From positions 25,186,158-25,250,157 of the forward strand of contig NC_037597.1 in assembly GCF_003073045.1 (NCBI RefSeq): a DNA stretch of 64,000 nucleotides, in the 5' to 3' direction. Shown here piece after piece: positions 48,080-59,659 of this stretch. The stretch is from Pomacea canaliculata. Lineage: Eukaryota; Mollusca; Gastropoda; Architaenioglossa; Ampullariidae. A program made the position numbers and the translations under genes. Position 1 is the first letter of the stretch. The number at the start of each line of letters is the position of its first letter. Below the pieces are notes generated by a model. It saw only the letters and a list, made by a program, of their open reading frames with translations. It was not told where the DNA came from and searched no databases.

Positions 48080-51000
48080 CTAAAGTTTCGTGGTCGCCAT
48101 GTTGTTCATTATATGGACTTGGTGACTGTTGTTACAATTGCCTGCACACGTTGAACTGGAATGAGCTGCCTCTGTCGGCAGTTTCTTGATGCCCCGTTGT
48201 CTGAGTTCACGAACGATGACCACCACCTCCTCCAGTGGCGCCACCACGATGGCCAGCCCGGCCATGATGAAGCACCAAGAGTGCATGGCGGTGACCCAGC
48301 CCCGGAACTGACCCGCATCCAGCACGTGCATGGACGCCATGGAGCCTGGGATGACGACGACGAACAAGAGGATGCAGCACGCGCTCCCCACGATGGCGGC
48401 GACCTTGCCCTTGCGGAAGACCTTCTCCATGTCCTTGTAGGTCGGCTTCTCGTTCCCACTCATCTCTGGAAACTCATCGCGGTAGAACTCCAGCCAGGGG
48501 TTCAAGGGGTTGTCGATGTCTCGCAGCTGCAGGATATATTTGAAAGGAGTCAGGACTTTGATACAACAGTGTAAGAATGATAATATGATATACAATTGTC
48601 ACATGGGTATTGAAGGGAAATGTAGGCGCCTTGGAGTTCGGATCCTGTTCTAACCACTAGACTTTCCCTGAGGACGCCACCACATTCACCCTCGGCACCA
48701 GCGGCCCTCACCTTCTCCCATTCCCGCCTGGCGTCATCCTCGGATTTTATCGCGTGCGTGCACACAGAGACGACAATAGTGACGATCAATGTGACGAAGA
48801 AGCTGACGCAGGCACCGACGAGGACGGTCAGCGGGTCGGATGTGTTGAGGACAAAGTCGCCGAGACCCCCGGGCAAGGCCGACGCTTTGAGGAGGGTGGC
48901 TCCTACCCCGCAAAGAAGACCACACAAGGAGCCTGAGAACATACAGGTGAGAAAGATTAATGTCCGCCAACTACACCTGGTCTTATGACGATAATAAAGA
49001 GTAGGAACACTTGGCTGAGAAATGCCACGATTTGTCCAAACATCGAAAACTCACCTGTTGCTACAGAACATGGCGACAACATCACATATTGACAAACTAG
49101 TTTGGTGGTTTTATAACATACTGAAGTTTCAGATTTTAGCTTGCTAGCTACAGAAAATACTTACAGAACTCCTCTGGTCGTGTTTATGTACTCATGCCAA
49201 AAAGAAAAAAAACCGCATTTAGTGACAACGTATACACAATTTACAAGAGTAAACACTTAAAAAATGTTTGAAATCAAAGAATAGAAAACAGTAACAATGG
49301 GGTCAAGTTACCAATGACCATGCCCTTGGCAGTGACCTTGACCCAGAGGATGCAGAGAACGGATCCGGGAAAGCAGGGGATGGTGACGATGCAGCCTGTC
49401 AGGAAGATCCAGTTCAAGTCCACCCCCGTGCTAATCATGATCAGGCCAAAGGGCACGATGCCGAGGGTCACACCCATGATGCACCAGTTTTTAAATCGCA
49501 CCATGATGTCCTGTAACATAATGTGGTTGTGAGCAAAAAATAATTTGTGTATTTTAAACCCTGGAGGTAGCGCTAGACCTGATTTTACAGAAAACACGGA
49601 AAACCAACAGTCGAATATCAAGGTTAAAAAATCATTAAATTTAAACAAGTCGACAGCACATAAATAAATTGTAATAAATAAAATAAACTGTCGTACCTTT
49701 GATGTTGCCGCTAGTTTACCTGGTGGCACCTGTACTATGTAAAGTCTGTGGTTATAAATGTTTGATATTACCGCTCTCGCACCTGGTAAGACCTGTATTG
49801 TCCATGCACTTCGCACGTATAGTGTATCATCTGTGTTCTCAAACCCTGCGTGGTCAGGATCAGTTCCTGGTCGAGGGCACACTGCAAACATTCTATTACC
49901 GGTGGACACCTGGGGCGAGAAAAGCAAACATCCACATTCAGAGGACATCAAACTCACCAAACTGTTCTCAGCATCAAACTCTTAATTTCATATATTGTTT
50001 GTTAGAAAATGAAGCCTTCATGAACTGCTCTTTAACTTTGTTGTAAGTGCTCGAGAAACCTTGACCCGTTTGCTACGAAGATTTATTAGTATAGGAGGTT
50101 GACCTTCACCCACTGACACTTCTCGTCCCGCTGTCCCGTGTTCAGGACTTTCTGGCTGTCACCTTTGACCTTGCTGCAGATGATGCAGTGACCGACTTTG
50201 TGTCCTTGCCTGCAAACAACAAGATGGTGTAAAAAGCAAGACTACGAAGGAACTGATCCCGAGCATGGCAACACAGGTGAGTGAAGGTGATAAGGTCGTC
50301 AACTCACCTGAAGGGCCAGACGTAGGATTGGCAAATGTCATAGACGATGATGGATGAGATGGCCATGACCTCTCCTGACCCCGTGGACATCATCAGCATG
50401 GTGAATATAGTTAGAACTATGAAGCTCCCTTCCCTTCCCAGAGCATATTGTACGATGTAAGGCACTGTCAGGCCTGCAAACCATTAACAAATTAAAAGTC
50501 TGCAATAAAAACAAATAGAAGTGCAGGACATCTTAACGGCAAGAGAAACAAGGAAGTTGACAATGAGAACGACCGTGACAATGAAAGAGAATAGCGGGTA
50601 CTTACACAAAGCCCTCTCCTTTAACTGGGATACTTATACTAAATTGCTGGACTAGTAACAAAAGTAAAAACTTTAAAAAGGAGGATGTACACATTTATCA
50701 ATTATTTACTTATATTTACGTACAATATGTAGGAAGTCATGAAGTAGCAACCAGCAATAGTTTATGCCTTTCAATCCTTATGCAAGTTCATTGCGGGTCC
50801 TCGTCCATAATTTGTCAATCGGGGATAACAACTGAGCAAAAGAGAGAAAAAAAGTGAAAGAAAGCGGATGGAAGAGAGGACAAATGCAATTAAATCAAGA
50901 CATAAAACAAACCAACACCTACACACAAACACACGAACGAATAAACAAGGAAATAAAAAGGATGAATAGATGGATGGATGGAAGACAGCAAGCACACAAC

Positions 51001-54000
51001 ACTGACCAGCGTCGATGTCAGCATTGGACAGTGTGACGTTTGCATTGTGAGCGCTGAAGGACAAGTACGTCACTCCGATCGACGTCCCGATGGTCGAGGG
51101 CACGGCGAACCACAAGAAGGTCGCCACGATGAACCCGATGACCCCCTGAGCGGGCTTGGCGGCGATGCGGGACTGCCAGGAGGCCTGGTCACAGAAGGTC
51201 ACCGCCGCGGCAATGAAGACAGCTTGCACCATCCACACCAGGGATCCTGCAACATTCGACAATTGAGGACCATTTGCAGAATGCCAGAAGTAGATATATG
51301 GAAGAAGAAATCATGTTTCCCTATCTTTCATTCTTACCTTCCTGTTCCTCCTGCCTACCTCAGTGATTGTGAAAAAAAGAAACGTTTATCTCGGATTTTC
51401 TCAAAAAGACAATAAAGTTTAATTTGATTATCATGGCCTCTGATTCCCCGCAAAGTTATTTACACAACTACTAAAAATAAATAATTATTTACGTTGTTCA
51501 CGTGACCCACCTGCAGACCAGAAGGTGGTGAAGCTCTGCTCCTCGTTGTCTTTAGGACCCTGCAGACACTGCAACCTGTCGTAAATGTGTCCCAGGTCGC
51601 CAAAGGGGAGGGCGGGTCCTTCTGGGAGATAGAATAGCTTGACGATGAGAACAGCGATGAGGACAAAGACAAGGAGCGCGTTGAAGTAGGAGACGTAGAA
51701 GGTGGATCCCAGGCCGCCCACGAATGAAGTAGGAGCCGAAGAGAGTGGCCATGATCAGCACGCAAAACTCCGGGGAGGAGTCTTTTATCAAGGACTGGAA
51801 ATACATTCCAGTTGTCACCGTTGGTGATGGAAAACATCCCGATTCAAGTTTTTACCTCTGCTGTAACTACTGGTGAGACACCCGGCTGTTATTGTTAAGG
51901 GCAATGAAAAACATTCAAACGGTAACCACTGCTAGTCATAGTTAGTGAGAAGACATCCATCATAGCTATTGTCAAGATACGCCAACGGTCATCATTGCTA
52001 ATGACAAGACATTTAAACTTCCTCAGTCCTAGTGCTGCCTTTAATTTAGAAGGATAACAAAATATGCACAATGCAATGATCTTCATATGTCGACATACAC
52101 ATCGCCAGATTCCCGAGCCTGGATACGCATTGAGTTTTATCTCCGTTTCCTGCCATATATATATATGTTGCTCTAACCCTGATTCCTCCGGAGAAGTTGA
52201 GATATAATATAAATAAGCGGTGTCTCACCTGTCTCAACTATGATGTCTCAACTGCAATGTCTTACCTGAAAGAGGTCTGAGCCGCTGATAATGATTGCCG
52301 AGAGAACTATTGCGTTGATTAGCAAAGCAAAGCAGCAAAATACAACATGAGTCTTTTGCCCAAAACGGGCTTTGATCACCTGGAACAGGAAAACTTTATA
52401 TTGCAAGTTTCGAAAAAAAAAAGCTCTACTAGCAGAAAGAACTACCGACAGACATTATAGCATTAAAAAATGGATGTCACATTGTTGATGTATCTCTTTA
52501 TTTTCTGCATTTCAGTTCATTAAAATGGTTAAATATTGCTTTACTTTTAAGTAAATTTTTAATTTAATTTTTATTTAAATTAATGCAAACAGAACTGATA
52601 AGGAAAACTGATCTTTAAATGTTAATGACACTCAGCCATTTGGTGTGACACAGATACAAAGGACATGTATCGCTGAGGTGTAGGTTGGGTCGACAAACAC
52701 ACAAAAGTGCATGTAAATTAATTTGCTGACATACATAGTCTAGTCACGTGGACGTGATATACATGTGTCCAGCACGTGAGGGACACGTTGCTCCACCCCA
52801 ACTCTCCCCAACCCAAGAGAAGATTACTTTCTGTATATACAAGAGTAAGCGCCCCGCAATGAAATATGGCGATTTTGTTTAAAGACTGACACGGAGCTAA
52901 CACGTGCCGATGGTGTGATAAACAAGTATAAAATAAGAAAGGTATTTTTACAATTTTTTAAAATTTAGTATTTATTTTTATTTAACACCAGTGGCTGGAA
53001 AGTCAGAGCGCCATCTTGAGATTTATGGCGAGAGGGTGAAGGCGGGGAGCAGGGTGAAGGGTTACGTGAGTCATTGCCTACATTATCCTGATCCTTTACA
53101 TGTGAAGTACAGTGTCGAATTTCCCGGTCTTCAAACTCCCAAACCCGGTGTCGCCAGGACAAGAAGGCACGACAACCGTAAAACGGTCATTATTACTACT
53201 TCTGTCTATTTTTTCCCCTCTTACTCACCCCAGTCATGCACATACATTTTCATTCAAGCTCAGCGAGGATTTGTAGGTTGTGATAGCCAGTTGGCAAGGT
53301 GACTCACCTGCAGGTATGTTTTAGCACCGGGTGCTCGAGTTTTGAACTCCACCGACAGGAGGGGGAAGAGCAGGATGACCGTCGCGACGGCCGCTGAATA
53401 CCAGAAGGCACCCGCAATGCCGAGCTATTGTCAGACAGCATTATCAGAAGTACCCCTGAATCTTTTTTTTTTTTTTTGAAATTGCTGTTCCATACAGACA
53501 TTGTTGACAAAAAAGCATGGAATTTGCGAGGTTCAAAAATATCAAGCATTCAACATTAAACTTTCTGACTTGCAAAACACTCGGCAAAATATTGAGAATT
53601 ATAAAAATGAAGAAAAAGATTAATATTTGTAAAGTTGTTCAGATAAATACAACGGTTTGGTCCAAAGATAAAATTTGTTGACGGTTGTTTATCATTTCTC
53701 TAAACATGACGAACCCTGACAGTGACCGTTGCACTCTGTAGGAAGTCTGCCGGCCACAGCAGCTGCATCCCCACCGTCACAGCCGTCAGACTCGTGGTCA
53801 CGCGACCGCCGGCGTCAAACGCCGAGTCCAGGCTGCTGACGTCGCGAAAGACGTAGGAGCGGATGATGTTGTAGGACGCAGCAACCAGAACCGAAATCCC
53901 TCCGAAACCTAGGAGGAGCAGCAAGGCGCCCTCGTACTTCTCAAGAACTTGAGTAACAGCCCTGAAAATAAACACACAAACACACACACGTGTCGATCTT

Positions 54001-54187
54001 TTTACCTTCAACAGATACAGAAGGAGGTAATGTAGCTTTAAGTGACAAGACAACTGATTTACCCAGCAGGATCGCCTTCAACGGCCGAAGCGGAAATGAC
54101 GTCACACACAGGATTTGATGAGACCGCAGGCACAACGAGGGTCAGAAACCAAGTAAAAGTCTTCCAATTCACTCGATGGAAGTTCAT
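48080..54187 (-). CDS. DUR3: DUR3-like urea/polyamine:cation symporter, 12 coding exons
   Basis: Sodium:solute symporter superfamily protein of 791 residues; DUR3 proteins take up urea (and in fungi polyamines) with H+ or Na+ at the plasma membrane. Exons, 5' to 3': 54187-54063, 53961-53715, 53424-53308, 52379-52266, 51794-51511, 51246-51007, 50473-50308, 50209-50110, 49909-49793, 49510-49312, 48932-48712, 48526-48080. All phases join; introns are GT-AG. Residues 1-24 resemble a signal peptide (MNFHRVNWKTFTWFLTLVVP). TM1 spans GALLLLLGFGGISVLV; AGGRVTTSLTAVTVGMQLLW and AGAFWYSAAVATVILL match DUR3 TM2-TM3. GGLGSTFYVSYF, CDQASWQSRIAAKPAQGVIG, STGSGEVMAISSIIVYDI and FKNWCIMGVTLGIVPFG are further family blocks. 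A Cys-rich loop (HCIICSKVKGDSQ) precedes TM10. The tail is polar and Asn-rich. Exon 5 carries one extra base near 51724. Confidence 0.92.
51720..51728 (-). other. Apparent 1-nt insertion in transporter exon 5
   Basis: Minus strand reads TACTTCATTCGTGGGCGGCC. Removing one T gives YFIVGGLGSTF, as expected from the family (AGGLKATF-like), and makes the exon 283 nt, the length needed for the flanking phases (0 in, 1 out). With the base present the frame is lost. No other lesion occurs in 2.37 kb of coding sequence, so an assembly error is likelier than a null allele. Confidence 0.8.
53460..53480. repeat. Poly-T tract in transporter intron 2
   Basis: Homopolymer of about 18 T between exons 2 and 3 on the plus strand. 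No coding role. Confidence 0.7.
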
Positions 54188-54211
54188 GATGTCCTTGTGC
54201 TGATGTCGAAA

Positions 54212-54240
54212 TCTGTAATAGTAAAGTTGGTGTCTTTCTT
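54212..54240 (-). promoter_or_regulatory. Possible splice acceptor of a 5' UTR exon junction
   Basis: Minus strand TTTACTATTACAG ends just before ATTTCGACATCAGCACAAGG, 25 nt ahead of the transporter ATG. It may mean that a non-coding first exon lies further upstream. Not proven. Confidence 0.3.
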
Positions 54241-54592
54241 TTCATTAAGAAGAAGTTGTTTTCAATGTTAGTCATTTTGACGGGAGATTGAAAAATGTTT
54301 GAAGTATTAAAAAAAAAAATACTCACGACACTGAACGACTAAAGAGAATGTTTGACAAGAAGCAACTCGAAGCTCTCACTTTGAGCGACAACCCAGAGAC
54401 TGGAGACACAAAGAGCAACAAAATAGTTTTAAGCACGGCTGTAATGCTAAAAAAACAGAACAGAAAACACACACAGACAAATGAACAAAAGGCCGGGGTA
54501 CATAAAAATGAGCACATAAACTGTGGCAGAGGTCTATACGTAGTTATCTTCTGCCCTCATAATTTCTGTGAACTGCTCTTCCCTTACTTACA

Positions 54593-54790
54593 CACAGCGG
54601 TCCGGTGGCGCAACGGTTAGCGCTGTTCGCGCCTGTCACCAATACAGTGAAGGTTGGCTGCCCTGAGTTCATTTCTCGTCTCGGGCACGCTGATCTTTCT
54701 CTGCACGTGGCATCTGTTTACAGGGCTGGCTGCTTGCCGTAAAATAGCCTTAGCTGCTGACACGGCGTAAAACACCAATTCCCCCCCCCC
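54593..54790 (+). mobile_element. tRNA-derived SINE with target-site duplications
   Basis: Head GGTCCGGTGGCGCAACGGTT AGCGC (A-box-like), GAGTTCATTTCTCGTCTCGG (B-box-like), a tRNA-unrelated body and a GGCGTAAAACACC tail ending in a C-rich run. It is flanked by perfect 13-bp direct repeats TCCCTTACTTACA at 54580-54592 and 54791-54803. Same family as the copy at 15715-15856. It lies upstream of the transporter start, possibly within its 5' UTR intron. Confidence 0.85.
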
Positions 54791-54864
54791 TCCCTTACTT
54801 ACATCCCAGCTAGACCACTCGTCTCCTCGTCTGATGACCGTCTCCTTACTCTTCCTGTCACCAG

Positions 54865-54876
54865 AGCAGCAGCAGC

Positions 54877-54917
<41 letters not shown>
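54865..54917. repeat. CAG/CAA trinucleotide microsatellite
   Basis: Three AGC units followed by about 14 AAC units, then an AAAAAT run at 54948-54975. Confidence 0.9.
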
Positions 54918-54918
<1 letters not shown>

Positions 54919-54979
54919 ATGGTCACAGGATGTTTAGTTACGGTGCCAAAAAAATAAAAAATAAAAAATAAAAACACAT

Positions 54980-55920
54980 AAAAAACAATGGGACTCTCTC
55001 CATTCAAAATCCGCCATCTACCCACCATTGAATCTTTTAAATGTGCCCAAAGACATACCTATTCCTAGAGCATCACTCCTAACAACAGTCCACACATTGC
55101 TGGTCATTTTTCATCCTCCCCTCACCTTTTCCGTTTATTGTTACTTCACCACTTCTCTTCCTCTGATGAATCATGACATTCTTACTTCTTGTTATCTGAT
55201 TCCTTTATTCCTTTATACTTGACTTTTATTACTTAATTCTGTTGTTAATCCTTCCGTTCCTTTGTGGATAGCAGTGGGTAGATAACACAAGACCATAATT
55301 CATAATACACAACACTACTTTGTGAATTGTACTACAACACTTAAACACAAACATCCCTAACCTCATCCTAAGGTCCAGCATCTACCAGTTCATACCTTTC
55401 CTTAAAAAGCTGGTCCCTCCTGCAGCTCACCCCTCAGCTCTGCTCAAAACGAGTTGTGGCTCTATCCTTGTCTCTCCAAAGTGTGTGAGTAAAAAAGTAA
55501 AAGACACAGAGCCACGTGTTTCCTCTGATTTTTATCTACGTTTTGGTCGCCTATGGGATATGAACCCAACCATCCAACGAGTCATGTGGTCAACCCTTTA
55601 ATGTCAACTTTTATCTGAGCTTGCATGGAGGAATTTATCCCTACAGTACACCCAGTTTCTTGAAGTTGGTCTTCGGGATGATTCAGGAGATGCGACTCCC
55701 AGGTCACATGACTACATTATGTCCACCACTTCGGTAAGGCAGCTTTGTCGATGTGTGAGATCGAATAATTATAAGATTTGACTGCTTCCAGAAAGCAAAC
55801 ACAGACAGAAGCTTCTGGCTATTTTAGAATGAAAAAATAATACAGATAATAGATGACAGCATACATCTGTGGGCAACATGTTCTGACCGACAAATGAAAC
55901 TTGAGGTTTACATCAGGGTA
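54980..55920. other. Spacer upstream of the transporter
   Basis: No gene recognised; short open frames without domain or splice support. Confidence 0.45.
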
Positions 55921-55927
55921 GATGGGA

Positions 55928-56085
55928 AATTAAGATGTGACAAACAAATGGAAATTAATGAGCACTCTCCCGTCCTACCTCTGTAACAGATGGTCAGACC
56001 TTCCTCCAAACACCGGCAGCTGTTCCACCGCGTGCTGTAACCTTTTAGGGTCAGGGAGGTGAAGGTAAGGTCACTTCGCTGACTT
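55928..56085 (+). repeat. Repeat pair, member 1
   Basis: Matches 57932-58105: ACAAATGGAAATTAATGAGC, ACTCTCCC, CTCTGTAACAGATG, then GTGCTGTAA and GGTCAGGGAGGTGAAGGTAA against AGGTAAAGGTAAAGGTCGC. Decayed mobile element of unknown class. Confidence 0.7.
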
Positions 56086-56089
56086 TTTA

Positions 56090-57920
56090 ATTATTATTAT
56101 TCACCATTTGCAGTTGAATGTTAGTAGAGACTGAAGCCAGCAATGAATAGAAAGAATTTTACTTTCGTGATGACATCAGTGACACTGGTTAGGTTACCCC
56201 ACAGCTGTAATTTTACCAATCATTTAATATTCATTTTACGAGGTAGTCCACCCTGGATTGACTGGAAATGTTAAATGGGGTAGAATGTTATCGGAAGTTT
56301 ATATGTAGTGGAAAGACCTGTTATTTCGGAATCAATGGCTGAAGCTGCAACACTCGTCCTGTACCAGGCTCCACGCCGGGCAAAGTGGAGCTGACACTGT
56401 CTGAGGTTGTTTTTCTCTCATGCTGATGCTTGTGTTCGCAATTTTTGTACCCGAGATGTAATAGGATCTAGCTGATTAATGGTTCATTTCTCTGAAAATT
56501 CCAATACCAAATGTCGGCCGCATTTCTGTCAGCACGAAACTCTCTTCATATCGCTTACAACAAACCACAATTTTCGTCTTTCGATTTCTTCGCCATTTAC
56601 CATCTGGAAAGCAGATTATTTTCTTTTTCTACTGCTTTTTTAATTTACTTTTGAGGCAATTTATAACACAACAGTGATCGTTTTCACACATGTCTTAGTA
56701 ACAGCAACTGAACAGCTAACAGACTGAACCCCGGAGGCACCTCAATTACTGACCATTCGCTGAATAGTTGACAATACACCTTTGTTCTCCTTTCAGACCA
56801 CCATTCGTTCTGTCATTCATACGTGCACCAACTTAGCTCTCAGTTGTTACAGCTGTTCTCTTATTGCCGGTCCACACTAGTGGTGATGATGAGCAGTGTT
56901 CCAGCCGACAGACGACTTTATCCTCCGTCGCTGATGTCGTTCCTTGCTGCTAGGGTGATCCCCCTTCTCGTTGCGGGTTTGACAATTGAGCTCTTATGCA
57001 AGTAAACAAATACAACACACCCACGCGACAAGTACATCTGCTGCACACACTTAGCTCCCACGCTGCTGTAAGTCGAATAAAACATGTGCAGGTATTGTGT
57101 GTCTAATACATCCACTCGCAAAAGACAACCAATGGTATTAATAACAGAGCTGCAGTGGATTACGCTCACGCCTCGACCAGCCTGAAAACAGGAGCCCTGG
57201 ATTGGACAATGCTTCCCTATCTATCTCTACACGGATAGATACTCTGAAATTCAATCAGAAGTTCAATCCCGGACGAAGCTATCCACTCTGCTACAATGTT
57301 CCTGCGTTTTTACTACCTACTTTGTTCTCTTTATTGCACTTACAGGTACCTGTCGGGTGTGGACATTTACCCCTGAATTTTGAGGTAAGTTTTATGTTTA
57401 AGTTTTCAAACAATCATTTCCTTCCCTTCGTAAATTGATGATAGTAAGTTAACAGCTATTTACGATGATTGCTGCAAAATAGAGGTCATCGCACTGCTTT
57501 GACATCTAAGACTTGTTACATCCACGAACAGACGAGCGAGTCAACATGTGGCCACTGTGTGTGAGCCTGGCAATCCATTTTTATTGTATTTATAGTAGAA
57601 AAGTCATTAGTAGCGGATGCATGCATGGATGAGGTGGTGTTTTTTATATCTGATATCTTGTTTTTCCCTACAACCGCCCCTCCTCCTCACACCCTCTCCC
57701 CGCCATGCAAGGCCTTCAGTACCTCGGGTACTGCGCTCGCTCCACTGCATGAAGTCCGACATACCTCCCCACCCCTCTATTCACCATGTAATAAAGAATG
57801 CTGGCAACAAATTTGTTTCATCTGGCACAAATTGCAAGTATAGTGTGAGACTCTCCCACGGCACGGGGACTACAATGAATGAGGTAAAGGTCGGCCGATG
57901 ACCTTTACACATCGTTGGAG
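56090..57920. other. Spacer, no gene recognised
   Basis: Mixed composition, no tRNA or coding family recognised. 57145-57200 has a faint tRNA-like arrangement (GCAGTGGATTACGCTCACGC) that I did not accept as a SINE. Confidence 0.4.
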
Positions 57921-57931
57921 AGTAATATGTT

Positions 57932-58105
57932 TAGACGGGAGAAACAAATGGAAATTAATGAGCACTCTCCCTTCGTACTGCTCTGTAACAGATGTTCAGG
58001 CCTTCGCCCAAACACTGGCAACTTTTTTTTTTATAACGGGTGCTGTAAGGTTTCAAAGTCAGCAGGCAAAGGTAAAGGTAAAGGTCGCTCCCTGACCTTC
58101 TCATT
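57932..58105 (+). repeat. Repeat pair, member 2
   Basis: Partner of 55928-56085, in the same orientation, 2 kb away, with an internal poly-T insertion near 58023. Confidence 0.7.
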
Positions 58106-58501
58106 GCTAGGGAGTTAGGTGTTAGAGACCTCTCTTTTCTCGGGGTTAACTTGACTTTGCGAAATGTTCAGAAATGAGCTCCACATTCCCAATATTCTCT
58201 ACGCATGACAGTTTTATTAGGAATGTCAGAAAGTAAGACAATACACATCAGGTGAGACATTTAGTTACATTAGATATTCCCTGATAAATCATGGCATTCC
58301 TGACTTTCAACAAGGGATCACCAAGTCTCTTCTGAATTGCTTTTAACTCAAACTGTTCGTTTCCTGACTGATTTCCATCAAAATAATACAACAAAGTCGG
58401 CAAGTGTTGCCCCACACGTAACACCGCTGTTTCAAAGCAACAGTGATCTCCCCTGTCCCAAAGAGGCCCATGGTGACTACAGACCTTGACATTTGTAGAA
58501 A

Positions 58502-58611
58502 AATGTAGAACAAAATAGTAACAAAGATGTAGAACAAGTTAACAAAAATGTAGAACAAAATAGTAAGAAAGATGTAGAACAAGATCACAAAATACTAACA
58601 ACGATGTAGAA
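58502..58611. repeat. ATGTAGAACAA tandem repeat with alternating units
   Basis: Units begin ATGTAGAACAA and alternate between about 24 and 21-32 bp (58502, 58526, 58547, 58571). It creates the low-complexity minus-strand frame FYIFVTILFYIF, which is not a gene. Confidence 0.85.
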
Positions 58612-58619
58612 GGAAGGAC

Positions 58620-59455
58620 TCGCTGCGCTCCGGCAGTAAAGGGAGATAGCTGTGGACTTAAAGGTAACGACCCCAGAGAATGAGGTCTGTGACATCAGGA
58701 TATATTAGGCATGCATTAGCTGACCTCCAACAAATAATAATTTTTTTATGTGTGCATTCGCAGGCTCTAAACTCATAGCCCGAAGAATGAAGCTTTCCAC
58801 GATTCAGAAGTGCAAACATCCTTTTTCAGAGAGCGCAGAGGAAAGCTAAACAAATACGATCAAAAAATGTTTGTCGCTCACTGCGGACAAATCTCCACAT
58901 ATCACACGACTAGGAAATTACGTTTTTACCTATTATACAGTGAATTAATCAAATAATAATAAATAGTACACGCATGACATGAAGTTCACTGACCCTGACA
59001 AGTACGCCAAGTGGTGCAATAAGCTACAGGGACTCTTGAGTGATGCTGTGCATCTACAACATGCATCCACCCTACACAAGCAACATACCCCAGCACATAT
59101 GCAGACGAGACATTCTCACGCCAAGTGCTGCAAGAAATCCACATACCGTGACACTAGTGTCTTACACGACACATAGGTATGTCCCACCAGCAGGACACTG
59201 TGAGGTCAGGTGGTTGCTGTTGTAGCCTCCGTCAGCAGGTGCCACACCCAGAGAGAAATGGCGTTTGTCGGATACGAGCTTTTCCACCCACAGATCAGAC
59301 CCTCCCCCCTGTCTTGGTGGCAAACCGCCATTAGATTCTGGGGAACTATGACACTTCACAAAGAAAATACAAACATTTCCCCCACAGCGACACCACCCAG
59401 GTCGTGATTGCATAACTGCAAACACAATATCTCACAAAAGATTTCCAGCTGTGTT
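58620..59455. other. Spacer, no convincing gene
   Basis: 58979-59041 on the plus strand reads MKFTDPDKYAKWCNKLQG and looks briefly protein-like, but it runs into low-complexity sequence without splice support. Confidence 0.35.
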
Positions 59456-59466
59456 ATACTCACCTC

Positions 59467-59646
59467 AACAGGAGGCGTGTTCTTGACGATGATATCAGTT
59501 GAAGTTGTTTGGCGAGGATGAATACCGAGGCAAAGAAATGCCCTCAGGTTTCGCAGGACGAAATAGGCGGCAAACAACGATGAAAGAAATGAGCAAAAAG
59601 AACAGGAGAGAGCACTGAGGTGGTTCAGTAGAGCGGAAACCGACAT
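59467..59646 (-). CDS. Weak candidate 5' exon
   Basis: ATG at 59646 opens MSVSALLNHLSALSCSFC and SFLSSLFAAYFVLRNLRAF, a leader or TM-like stretch, and runs to NTPPVE at a consensus donor GAG|GTGAGT. No partner exon was found, and joining to the acceptor at 54212 would not keep the transporter frame. It could be the start of an unknown gene, a non-coding first exon of the transporter, or chance. Confidence 0.2.
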
Positions 59647-59659
59647 TCAAATGCAGGTG

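Noticed and set aside
48610..48665. Minus-strand GTCTAGTGGTTAGAAC resembling a tRNA A box inside the last transporter intron
   Set aside because: No B box at the right spacing and no cloverleaf; probably a decayed SINE scrap or chance.
57145..57200. tRNA-like string GCAGTGGATTACGCTCACGC
   Set aside because: No credible B box or acceptor-stem pairing; too weak to call a tRNA or SINE.
58343..58588. Minus-strand frame FYIFVTILFYIF resembling a membrane protein
   Set aside because: It is a translation of the ATGTAGAACAA tandem repeat.
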